Part shown: piece by piece, positions 35,501-47,001 of the stretch
Layout: the number at the start of each line of letters is the position of its first letter
Numbering within the stretch: position 1 is the first letter of the stretch
Origin: Synchiropus splendidus
Taxonomy: Eukaryota; Chordata; Actinopteri; Syngnathiformes; Callionymidae
Direction of reading: 5' to 3'
Length of the DNA: 64,000 nucleotides
Assembly (NCBI RefSeq): GCF_027744825.2
Contig: NW_026527089.1
Span: forward strand, 62,001 to 126,000
The notes under the pieces: generated by a model
Told to the model about the DNA's origin: nothing
The model's input: only the letters and a program-made list of their open reading frames with translations
Databases searched by the model: none
Translations under genes and position numbers: made by a program

Positions 35501-37037
35501 TTTCATGTTCTGAAGCTTTCCTGAAAAGTTATGGCACAATGCACAAAAACGCTTTTCAGCCTGAGATAAGGTGGGTTTCGGAACGCCAAACATAAAAGTG
35601 TTGATAACTTTTGAAAAACACTTCAGACAGCTTAGATTTGATGTGCAACTACTAGAAAGACCCTTTCTGCTATAGTGGGAGGTTAAAATTTCATGTTCTG
35701 AAGCTTCCCTGAAAAGTTATGGCACAATGCACAAAAACGCTTTTCAGCCTGAGATAAGGTGGGTTTCGGAACGCCAAACATAAAAGTGTTGATAACTTTG
35801 GAAAAACACTTCAGACAGTTTAGATTTGATGTGCAACTACTAGAAAGACCCTTTCTGCTATAGTGGGAGGTTAAAATTTCATGTTCTGAAGCTTCCCTGA
35901 AAAGTTATGGCACAATGCACAAAAACGCTTTTCAGCCTGAGATAAGGTGGGTTTCGGAACGCCAAACATAAAAGTGTTAATAACTTTGGAAAAACACTTC
36001 AGACAGTTTAGATTTGATGTGCAACTACTAGAAAGACCCTTTCTGCTATAGTGGGAGGTTAAAATTTCATGTTCTGAAGCTTCCCTGAAAAGTTATGGCA
36101 CAATGCACAAAAACGCTTTTCAGCCTGAGATAAGGTGGGTTTCGGAACGCCAAACATAAAAGTGTTGATAACTTTCGAAAAACACTTCAGAGAGCTTAGA
36201 TTTGATGTGCACCTACTAGAAAGACCCTTTCTGCTATAGTGGGAGGTTAAAATTTCATGTTCTGAAGCTTCCCTGAAAAGTTATGGCACAATGCGTAAAA
36301 ACGCTTTTCAGCCTGAGATAAGGTGGGTTTCGGAACGCCAAACATAAAAGTGTTGATAACTTTGGAAAAACACTTCAGACAGTTTAGATTTGATGTGCAA
36401 CTACTAGAAAGACCCTTTCTGCTATAGTGGGAGGTTAAAATTTCATGTTCTGAAGCTTCCCTGAAAAGTTATGGCACAATGCACAAAAACGCTTTTCAGC
36501 CTGAGATAAGGTGGGTTTCGGAACGCCAAACATAAAAGTGTTAATAACTTTGGAAAAACACTTCAGACAGTTTAGATTTGATGTGCAACTACTAGAAAGA
36601 CCCTTTCTGCTATAGTGGGAGGTTAAAATTTCATGTTCTGAAGCTTCCCTGAAAAGTTATGGCACAATGCACAAAAACGCTTTTCAGCCTGAGATAAGGT
36701 GGGTTTCGGAACGCCAAACATAAAAGTGTTGATAACTTTCGAAAAACACTTCAGAGAGCTTAGATTTGATGTGCACCTACTAGAAAGACCCTTTCTGCTA
36801 TAGTGGGAGGTTAAAATTTCATGTTCTGAAGCTTCCCTGAAAAGTTATGGCACAATGCGTAAAAACGCTTTTCAGCCTGAGATAAGGTGGGTTTCGGAAC
36901 GCCAAACATAAAAGTGTTGATAACTTTGGAAAAACACTTCAGACAGTTTAGATTTGATGTGCAACTACTAGAAAGACCCTTTCTGCTATAGTGGGAGGTT
37001 AAAATTTCATGTTCTGAAGCTTTCCTGAAAAGTTATG
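32526..37037 (+). repeat. 13-mer block and its copy, offset 2444 bp
   Basis: M174-M184 and M187-M197 match one to one: E (GCC), A, B, C, D, E, A, B, E, A, B. Both A units after the first E have the rare T at 17 (AAATGC, bases 32730 and 35174). The first block then has the A/B hybrid M185 and C, while the second continues with an intact A, B and C. The pair therefore documents a one-monomer loss after duplication. Confidence 0.85.
34594..34781 (+). repeat. A/B hybrid monomer M185
   Basis: It has AC at 10-11 and C at 79 like A, then C at 95, T at 98 and A at 115 like B, and T at 174 like most B units. It is followed by C, as B should be. The sister block starting at 34970 keeps an intact A (M198, with T at 119) plus B (M199) at the same place. 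M185 is therefore the fused product of an A-B pair, one monomer shorter. Confidence 0.85.
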
Positions 37038-40000
37038 GCACAATGCACAAAAACGCTTTTCAGCCTGAGATAAGGTGGGTTTCGGAACGCCAAACATAAA
37101 AGTGTTGATAACTTTCGAAAAACACTTCAGAGAGCTTAGATTTGATGTGCACCTATTAGAAAGACCCTTTCTGCTATAGTGGGAGGTTAAAATTTCATGT
37201 TCTGAAGCTTCCCTGAAAAGTTATGGCACAATGCGTAAAAACGCTTTTCAGCCTGAGATAAGGTGGGTTTCGGAACGCCAAACATAAAAGTGTTGATAAC
37301 TTTGGAAAAACACTTCAGACAGTTTAGATTTGATGTGCAACTACTAGAAAGACCCTTTCTGCTATAGTGGGAGGTTAAAATTTCATGTTCTGAAGCTTTC
37401 CTGAAAAGTTATGGCACAATGCACAAAAACGCTTTTCAGCCTGAGATAAGGTGGGTTTCGGAACGCCAAACATAAAAGTGTTGATAACTTTTGAAAAACA
37501 CTTCAGACAGCTTAGATTTGATGTGCAACTACTAGAAAGACCCTTTCTGCTATAGTGGGAGGTTAAAATTTCATGTTCTGAAGCTTCCCTGAAAAGTTAT
37601 GGCACAATGCACAAAAACGCTTTTCAGCCTGAGATAAGGTGGGTTTCGGAACGCCAAACATAAAAGTGTTAATGACTTTGGAAAAACACTTCAGACAGTT
37701 TAGATTTGATGTGCAACTACTAGAAAGACCCTTTCTGCTATAGTGGGAGGTTAAAATTTCATGTTCTGAAGCTTTCCTGAAAAGTTATGGCACAATGCAC
37801 AAAAACGCTTTTCAGCCTGAGATAAGGTGGGTTTCGGAATGCCAAACATAAAAGTGTTGATAACTTTCGAAAAACACTTCAGAGAGCTTAGATTTGATGT
37901 GCACCTACTAGAAAGACCCTTTCTGCTATAGTGGGAGGTTAAAATTTCATGTTCTGAAGCTTCCCTGAAAAGTTATGGCACAATGCGTAAAAACGCTTTT
38001 CAGCCTGAGATAAGGTGGGTTTCGGAACGCCAAACATAAAAGTGTTGATAACTTTTGAAAAACAGTTCAGACAGCTTAGATTTGATGTGCAACTACTAGA
38101 AAGACCCTTTCTGCTATAGTGGGAGGTTAAAATTTCATGTTCTGAAGCTTCCCTGAAAAGTTATGGCACAATGCACAAAAACGCTTTTCAGGCTGAGATA
38201 AGGTGGGTTTCGGAACGCCAAACATAAAAGTGTTGATAACTTTGGAAAAACACTTCAGACAGTTTAGATTTGATGTGCAACTACTAGAAAGACCCTTTCT
38301 GCTATAGAGGGAGGTTAAAATTTCATGTTCTGAAGCTTCCCTGAAAAGTTATGGCACAATGCACAAAAACGCTTTTCAGCCTGAGATAAGGTGGGTTTCG
38401 GAACGCCAAACATAAAAGTGTTAATAACTTTGGAAAAACACTTCAGACAGTTTAGATTTGATGTGCAACTACTAGAAAGACCCTTTCTGCTATAGTGGGA
38501 GGTTAAAATTTCATGTTCTGAAGCTTCCCTGAAAAGTTATGGCACAATGCGTAAAAACGCTTTTCAGCCTGAGATAAGGTGGGTTTCGGAACGCCAAACA
38601 TAAAAGTGTTGATAACTTTGGAAAAACACTTCAGACAGTTTAGATTTGATGTGCAACTACTAGAAAGACCCTTTCTGCTATAGTGGGAGGTTAAAATTTC
38701 ATGTTCTGAAGCTTCCCTGAAAAGTTATGGCACAATGCACAAAAACGCTTTTCAGCCTGAGATAAGGTGGGTTTCGGAACGCCAAACATAAAAGTGTTAA
38801 TAACTTTGGAAAAACACTTCAGACAGTTTAGATTTGATGTGCAACTACTAGAAAGACCCTTTCTGCTATAGTGGGAGGTTAAAATTTCATGTTCTGAAGC
38901 TTTCCTGAAAAGTTATGGCACAATGCACAAAAACGCTTTTCAGCCTGAGATAAGGTGGGTTTCGGAACGCCAAACATAAAAGTGTTGATAACTTTCGAAA
39001 AACACTTCAGAGAGCTTAGATTTGATGTGCACCTACTAGAAAGACCCTTTCTGCTATAGTGGGAGGTTAAAATTTCATGTTCTGAAGCTTCCCTGAAAAG
39101 TTATGGCACAATGCGTAAAAACGCTTTTCAGCCTGAGATAAGGTGGGTTTCGGAACGCCAAACATAAAAGTGTTGATAACTTTGGAAAAACACTTCAGAC
39201 AGTTTAGATTTGATGTGCAACTACTAGAAAGACCCTTTCTGCTATAGTGGGAGGTTAAAATTTCATGTTCTGAAGCTTTCCTGAAAAGTTATGGCACAAT
39301 GCACAAAAACGCTTTTCAGCCTGAGATAAGGTGGGTTTCGGAACGCCAAACATAAAAGTGTTGATAACTTTTGAAAAACACTTCAGACAGCTTAGATTTG
39401 ATGTGCAACTACTAGAAAGACCCTTTCTGCTATAGTGGGAGGTTAAAATTTCATGTTCTGAAGCTTCCCTGAAAAGTTATGGCACAATGCACAAAAACGC
39501 TTTTCAGCCTGAGATAAGGTGGGTTTCGGAACGCCAAACATAAAAGTGTTGATAACTTTGGAAAAACACTTCAGACAGTTTAGATTTGATGTGCAACTAC
39601 TAGAAAGACCCTTTCTGCTATAGTGGGAGGTTAAAATTTCATGTTCTGAAGCTTCCCTGAAAAGTTATGGCACAATGCACAAAAACGCTTTTCAGCCTGA
39701 GATAAGGTGGGTTTCGGAACGCCAAACATAAAAGTGTTAATAACTTTGGAAAAACACTTCAGACAGTTTAGATTTGATGTGCAACTACTAGAAAGACCCT
39801 TTCTGCTATAGTGGGAGGTTAAAATTTCATGTTCTGAAGCTTCCCTGAAAAGTTATGGCACAATGCACAAAAACGCTTTTCAGCCTGAGATAAGGTGGGT
39901 TTCGGAACGCCAAACATAAAAGTGTTGATAACTTTCGAAAAACACTTCAGAGAGCTTAGATTTGATGTGCACCTATTAGAAAGACCCTTTCTGCTATAGT

Positions 40001-42677
40001 GGGAGGTTAAAATTTCATCTTCTGAAGCTTCCCTGAAAAGTTATGGCACAATGCGTAAAAACGCTTTTCAGCCTGAGATAAGGTGGGTTTCGGAACGCCA
40101 AACATAAAAGTGTTGATAACTTTGGAAAAACACTTCAGACAGTTTAGATTTGATGTGCAACTACTAGAAAGACCCTTTCTGCTATAGTGGGAGGTTAAAA
40201 TTTCATGTTCTGAAGCTTTCCTGAAAAGTTATGGCACAATGCACAAAAACGCTTTTCAGCCTGAGATAAGGTGGGTTTCGGAACGCCAAACATAAAAGTG
40301 TTGATAACTTTTGAAAAACACTTCAGACAGCTTAGATTTGATGTGCAACTACTAGAAAGACCCTTTCTGCTATAGTGGGAGGTTAAAATTTCATGTTCTG
40401 AAGCTTCCCTGAAAAGTTATGGCACAATGCACAAAAACGCTTTTCAGCCTGAGATAAGGTGGGTTTCGGAACGCCAAACATAAAAGTGTTAATAACTTTG
40501 GAAAAACACTTCAGACAGTTTAGATTTGATGTGCAACTACTAGAAAGACCCTTTCTGCTATAGTGGGAGGTTAAAATTTCATGTTCTGAAGCTTTCCTGA
40601 AAAGTTATGGCACAATGCACAAAAACGCTTTTCAGCCTGAGATAAGGTGGGTTTCGGAACGCCAAACATAAAAGTGTTGATAACTTTCGAAAAACACTTC
40701 AGAGAGCTTAGATTTGATGTGCACCTACTAGAAAGACCCTTTCTGCTATAGTGGGAGGTTAAAATTTCATGTTCTGAAGCTTCCCTGAAAAGTTATGGCA
40801 CAATGCGTAAAAACGCTTTTCAGCCTGAGATAAGGTGGGTTTCGGAACGCCAAACATAAAAGTGTTGATAACTTTTGAAAAACACTTCAGACAGCTTAGA
40901 TTTGATGTGCAACTACTAGAAAGACCCTTTCTGCTATAGTGGGAGGTTAAAATTTCATGTTCTGAAGCTTCCCTGAAAAGTTATGGCACAATGCACAAAA
41001 ACGCTTTTCAGCCTGAGATAAGGTGGGTTTCGGAACGCCAAACATAAAAGTGTTGATAACTTTGGAAAAACACTTCAGACAGTTTAGATTTGATGTGCAA
41101 CTACTAGAAAGACCCTTTCTGCTATAGAGGGAGGTTAAAATTTCATGTTCTGAAGCTTCCCTGAAAAGTTATGGCACAATGCACAAAAACGCTTTTCAGC
41201 CTGAGATAAGGTGGGTTTCGGAACGCCAAACATAAAAGTGTTAATAACTTTGGAAAAACACTTCAGACAGTTTAGATTTGATGTGCAACTACTAGAAAGA
41301 CCCTTTCTGCTATAGTGGGAGGTTAAAATTTCATGTTCTGAAGCTTCCCTGAAAAGTTATGGCACAATGCGTAAAAACGCTTTTCAGCCTGAGATAAGGT
41401 GGGTTTCGGAACGCCAAACATAAAAGTGTTGATAACTTTGGAAAAACACTTCAGACAGTTTAGATTTGATGTGCAACTACTAGAAAGACCCTTTCTGCTA
41501 TAGTGGGAGGTTAAAATTTCATGTTCTGAAGCTTCCCTGAAAAGTTATGGCACAATGCACAAAAACGCTTTTCAGCCTGAGATAAGGTGGGTTTCGGAAC
41601 GCCAAACATAAAAGTGTTAATAACTTTGGAAAAACACTTCAGACAGTTTAGATTTGATGTGCAACTACTAGAAAGACCCTTTCTGCTATAGTGGGAGGTT
41701 AAAATTTCATGTTCTGAAGCTTTCCTGAAAAGTTATGGCACAATGCACAAAAACGCTTTTCAGCCTGAGATAAGGTGGGTTTCGGAACGCCAAACATAAA
41801 AGTGTTGATAACTTTCGAAAAACACTTCAGAGAGCTTAGATTTGATGTGCACCTACTAGAAAGACCCTTTCTGCTATAGTGGGAGGTTAAAATTTCATGT
41901 TCTGAAGCTTCCCTGAAAAGTTATGGCACAATGCGTAAAAACGCTTTTCAGCCTGAGATAAGGTGGGTTTCGGAACGCCAAACATAAAAGTGTTGATAAC
42001 TTTGGAAAAACACTTCAGACAGTTTAGATTTGATGTGCAACTACTAGAAAGACCCTTTCTGCTATAGTGGGAGGTTAAAATTTCATGTTCTGAAGCTTTC
42101 CTGAAAAGTTATGGCACAATGCACAAAAACGCTTTTCAGCCTGAGATAAGGTGGGTTTCGGAACGCCAAACATAAAAGTGTTGATAACTTTTGAAAAACA
42201 CTTCAGACAGCTTAGATTTGATGTGCAACTACTAGAAAGACCCTTTCTGCTATAGTGGGAGGTTAAAATTTCATGTTCTGAAGCTTCCCTGAAAAGTTAT
42301 GGCACAATGCACAAAAACGCTTTTCAGCCTGAGATAAGGTGGGTTTCGGAACGCCAAACATAAAAGTGTTGATAACTTTGGAAAAACACTTCAGACAGTT
42401 TAGATTTGATGTGCAACTACTAGAAAGACCCTTTCTGCTATAGTGGGAGGTTAAAATTTCATGTTCTGAAGCTTCCCTGAAAAGTTATGGCACAATGCAC
42501 AAAAACGCTTTTCAGCCTGAGATAAGGTGGGTTTCGGAACGCCAAACATAAAAGTGTTAATAACTTTGGAAAAACACTTCAGACAGTTTAGATTTGATGT
42601 GCAACTACTAGAAAGACCCTTTCTGCTATAGTGGGAGGTTAAAATTTCATGTTCTGAAGCTTCCCTGAAAAGTTATG
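37038..42677 (+). repeat. Tandem 15-mer pair, period 2820 bp
   Basis: M198-M212 (37038-39857) and M213-M227 (39858-42677) share the order A (T at 119), B, C, E, A, B/C hybrid, D (A at 143), E, B, E, A, B, C, D, E. The first copy has a cluster of changes at 37674, 37840, 38065 and 38192 that its sister lacks. The second copy has a private change at about 40019 (CATCTT). Each copy ends in a clean A-B-C-D-E pentamer. Confidence 0.86.
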
Positions 42678-43617
42678 GCACAATGCACAAAAACGCTTTT
42701 CAGCCTGAGATAAGGTGGGTTTCGGAACGCCAAACATAAAAGTGTTGATAACTTTCGAAAAACACTTCAGAGAGCTTAGATTTGATGTGCACCTACTAGA
42801 AAGACCCTTTCTGCTATAGTGGGAGGTTAAAATTTCATGTTCTGAAGCTTCCCTGAAAAGTTATGGCACAATGCGTAAAAACGCTTTTCAGCCTGAGATA
42901 AGGTGGGTTTCGGAACGCCAAACATAAAAGTGTTGATAACTTTGGAAAAACACTTCAGACAGTTTAGATTTGATGTGCAACTACTAGAAAGACCCTTTCT
43001 GCTATAGTGGGAGGTTAAAATTTCATGTTCTGAAGCTTTCCTGAAAAGTTATGGCACAATGCACAAAAACGCTTTTCAGCCTGAGATAAGGTGGGTTTCG
43101 GAACGCCAAACATAAAAGTGTTGATAACTTTTGAAAAACACTTCAGACAGCTTAGATTTGATGTGCAACTACTAGAAAGACCCTTTCTGCTATAGTGGGA
43201 GGTTAAAATTTCATGTTCTGAAGCTTCCCTGAAAAGTTATGGCACAATGCACAAAAACGCTTTTCAGCCTGAGATAAGGTGGGTTTCGGAACGCCAAACA
43301 TAAAAGTGTTGATAACTTTGGAAAAACACTTCAGACAGTTTAGATTTGATGTGCAACTACTAGAAAGACCCTTTCTGCTATAGTGGGAGGTTAAAATTTC
43401 ATGTTCTGAAGCTTCCCTGAAAAGTTATGGCACAATGCACAAAAACGCTTTTCAGCCTGAGATAAGGTGGGTTTCGGAACGCCAAACATAAAAGTGTTAA
43501 TAACTTTGGAAAAACACTTCAGACAGTTTAGATTTGATGTGCAACTACTAGAAAGACCCTTTCTGCTATAGTGGGAGGTTAAAATTTCATGTTCTGAAGC
43601 TTCCCTGAAAAGTTATG
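42678..43617 (+). repeat. Extra A-B-C-D-E pentamer, tandem with 41738-42677
   Basis: M228-M232 repeat M223-M227 at an offset of 940 bp. This is the only place where I see two complete pentamers directly side by side. A third begins at M233 but is interrupted after B by an A unit with T at 119 (M235), which starts another partial copy of the 15-mer order. Confidence 0.82.
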
Positions 43618-46600
43618 GCACAATGCACAAAAACGCTTTTCAGCCTGAGATAAGGTGGGTTTCGGAACGCCAAACATAAAAGTGTTGATAACTTTCGAAA
43701 AACACTTCAGAGAGCTTAGATTTGATGTGCACCTACTAGAAAGACCCTTTCTGCTATAGTGGGAGGTTAAAATTTCATGTTCTGAAGCTTCCCTGAAAAG
43801 TTATGGCACAATGCGTAAAAACGCTTTTCAGCCTGAGATAAGGTGGGTTTCGGAACGCCAAACATAAAAGTGTTGATAACTTTGGAAAAACACTTCAGAC
43901 AGTTTAGATTTGATGTGCAACTACTAGAAAGACCCTTTCTGCTATAGTGGGAGGTTAAAATTTCATGTTCTGAAGCTTTCCTGAAAAGTTATGGCACAAT
44001 GCACAAAAACGCTTTTCAGCCTGAGATAAGGTGGGTTTCGGAACGCCAAACATAAAAGTGTTGATAACTTTCGAAAAACACTTCAGAGAGCTTAGATTTG
44101 ATGTGCACCTATTAGAAAGACCCTTTCTGCTATAGTGGGAGGTTAAAATTTCATGTTCTGAAGCTTCCCTGAAAAGTTATGGCACAATGCGTAAAAACGC
44201 TTTTCAGCCTGAGATAAGGTGGGTTTCGGAACGCCAAACATAAAAGTGTTGATAACTTTGGAAAAACACTTCAGACAGTTTAGATTTGATGTGCAACTAC
44301 TAGAAAGACCCTTTCTGCTATAGTGGGAGGTTAAAATTTCATGTTCTGAAGCTTTCCTGAAAAGTTATGGCACAATGCACAAAAACGCTTTTCAGCCTGA
44401 GATAAGGTGGGTTTCGGAACGCCAAACATAAAAGTGTTGATAACTTTTGAAAAACACTTCAGACAGCTTAGATTTGATGTGCAACTACTAGAAAGACCCT
44501 TTCTGCTATAGTGGGAGGTTAAAATTTCATGTTCTGAAGCTTCCCTGAAAAGTTATGGCACAATGCACAAAAACGCTTTTCAGCCTGAGATAAGGTGGGT
44601 TTCGGAACGCCAAACATAAAAGTGTTAATAACTTTGGAAAAACACTTCAGACAGTTTAGATTTGATGTGCAACTACTAGAAAGACCCTTTCTGCTATAGT
44701 GGGAGTTTAAAATTTCATGTTCTGAAGCTTTCCTGAAAAGTTATGGCACAATGCACAAAAACGCTTTTCAGCCTGAGATAAGGTGGGTTTCGGAACGCCA
44801 AACATAAAAGTGTTGATAACTTTCGAAAAACACTTCAGAGAGCTTAGATTTGATGTGCACCTACTAGAAAGACCCTTTCTGCTATAGTGGGAGGTTAAAA
44901 TTTCATGTTCTGAAGCTTCCCTGAAAAGTTATGGCACAATGCGTAAAAACGCTTTTCAGCCTGAGATAAGGTGGGTTTCGGAACGCCAAACATAAAAGTG
45001 TTGATAACTTTTGAAAAACACTTCAGACAGCTTAGATTTGATGTGCAACTACTAGAAAGACCCTTTCTGCTATAGTGGGAGGTTAAAATTTCATGTTCTG
45101 AAGCTTCCCTGAAAAGTTATGGCACAATGCACAAAAACGCTTTTCAGCCTGAGATAAGGTGGGTTTCGGAACGCCAAACATAAAAGTGTTGATAACTTTG
45201 GAAAAACACTTCAGACAGTTTAGATTTGATGTGCAACTACTAGAAAGACCCTTTCTGCTATAGAGGGAGGTTAAAATTTCATGTTCTAAAGCTTCCCTGA
45301 AAAGTTATGGCACAATGCACAAAAACGCTTTTCAGCCTGAGATAAGGTGGGTTTCGGAACGCCAAACATAAAAGTGTTGATAACTTTGGAAAAACACTTC
45401 AGACAGTTTAGATTTGATGTGCAACTACTAGAAAGACCCTTTCTGCTATAGTGGGAGGTTAAAATTTCATGTTCTGAAGCTTCCCTGAAAAGTTATGGCA
45501 CAATGCACAAAAACGCTTTTCAGCCTGAGATAAGGTGGGTTTCGGAACGCCAAACATAAAAGTGTTAATAACTTTGGAAAAACACTTCAGACAGTTTAGA
45601 TTTGATGTGCAACTACTAGAAAGACCCTTTCTGCTATAGTGGGAGGTTAAAATTTTATGTTCTGAAGCTTCCCTGAAAAGTTATGGCACAATGCACAAAA
45701 ACGCTTTTCAGCCTGAGATAAGGTGGGTTTCGGAACGCCAAACATAAAAGTGTTGATAACTTTCGAAAAACACTTCAGAGAGCTTAGATTTGATGTGCAC
45801 CTACTAGAAAGACCCTTTCTGCTATAGTGGGAGGTTAAAATTTCATGTTCTGAAGCTTCCCTGAAAAGTTATGGCACAATGCACAAAAACGCTTTTCAGC
45901 CTGAGATAAGGTGGGTTTCGGAACGCCAAACATAAAAGTGTTGATAACTTTGGAAAAACACTTCAGACAGTTTAGATTTGATGTGCAACTACTAGAAAGA
46001 CCCTTTCTGCTATAGTGGGAGGTTAAAATTTCATGTTCTGAAGCTTCCCTGAAAAGTTATGGCACAATGCACAAAAACGCTTTTCAGCCTGAGATAAGGT
46101 GGGTTTCGGAACGCCAAACATAAAAGTGTTGATAACTTTCGAAAAACACTTCAGAGAGCTTAGATTTGATGTGCACCTACTAGAAAGACCCTTTCTGCTA
46201 TAGTGGGAGGTTAAAATTTCATGTTCTGAAGCTTCCCTGAAAAGTTATGGCACAATGCGTAAAAACGCTTTTCAGCCTGAGATAAGGTGGGTTTCGGAAC
46301 GCCAAACATAAAAGTGTTGATAACTTTTGAAAAACACTTCAGACAGCTTAGATTTGATGTGCAACTACTAGAAAGACCCTTTCTGCTATAGTGGGAGGTT
46401 AAAATTTCATGTTCTGAAGCTTCCCTGAAAAGTTATGGCACAATGCACAAAAACGCTTTTCAGCCTGAGATAAGGTGGGTTTCGGAACGCCAAACATAAA
46501 AGTGTTGATAACTTTGGAAAAACACTTCAGACAGTTTAGATTTGATGTGCAACTACTAGAAAGACCCTTTCTGCTATAGAGGGAGGTTAAAATTTCATGT

Positions 46601-47001
46601 TCTGAAGCTTCCCTGAAAAGTTATGGCACAATGCACAAAAACGCTTTTCAGCCTGAGATAAGGTGGGTTTCGGAACGCCAAACATAAAAGTGTTAATAAC
46701 TTTGGAAAAACACTTCAGACAGTTTAGATTTGATGTGCAACTACTAGAAAGACCCTTTCTGCTATAGTGGGAGGTTAAAATTTCATGTTCTGAAGCTTCC
46801 CTGAAAAGTTATGGCACAATGCGTAAAAACGCTTTTCAGCCTGAGATAAGGTGGGTTTCGGAACGCCAAACATAAAAGTGTTGATAACTTTGGAAAAACA
46901 CTTCAGACAGTTTAGATTTGATGTGCAACTACTAGAAAGACCCTTTCTGCTATAGTGGGAGGTTAAAATTTCATGTTCTGAAGCTTTCCTGAAAAGTTAT
47001 G
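43618..47001 (+). repeat. Mixed satellite block between larger duplications
   Basis: M233-M250 hold a partial copy of the 15-mer order (from 43994), two A, B/C hybrid, D (A at 143) modules (44746 and 46062), and an E with ATTTTATG (M243) followed by A and D. The same E-A-D order with that mark is at M111-M113 (20682). Private changes include GGGAGTTTA in M238 and GTTCTAAAG in M241. Nothing other than satellite is present. Confidence 0.75.
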
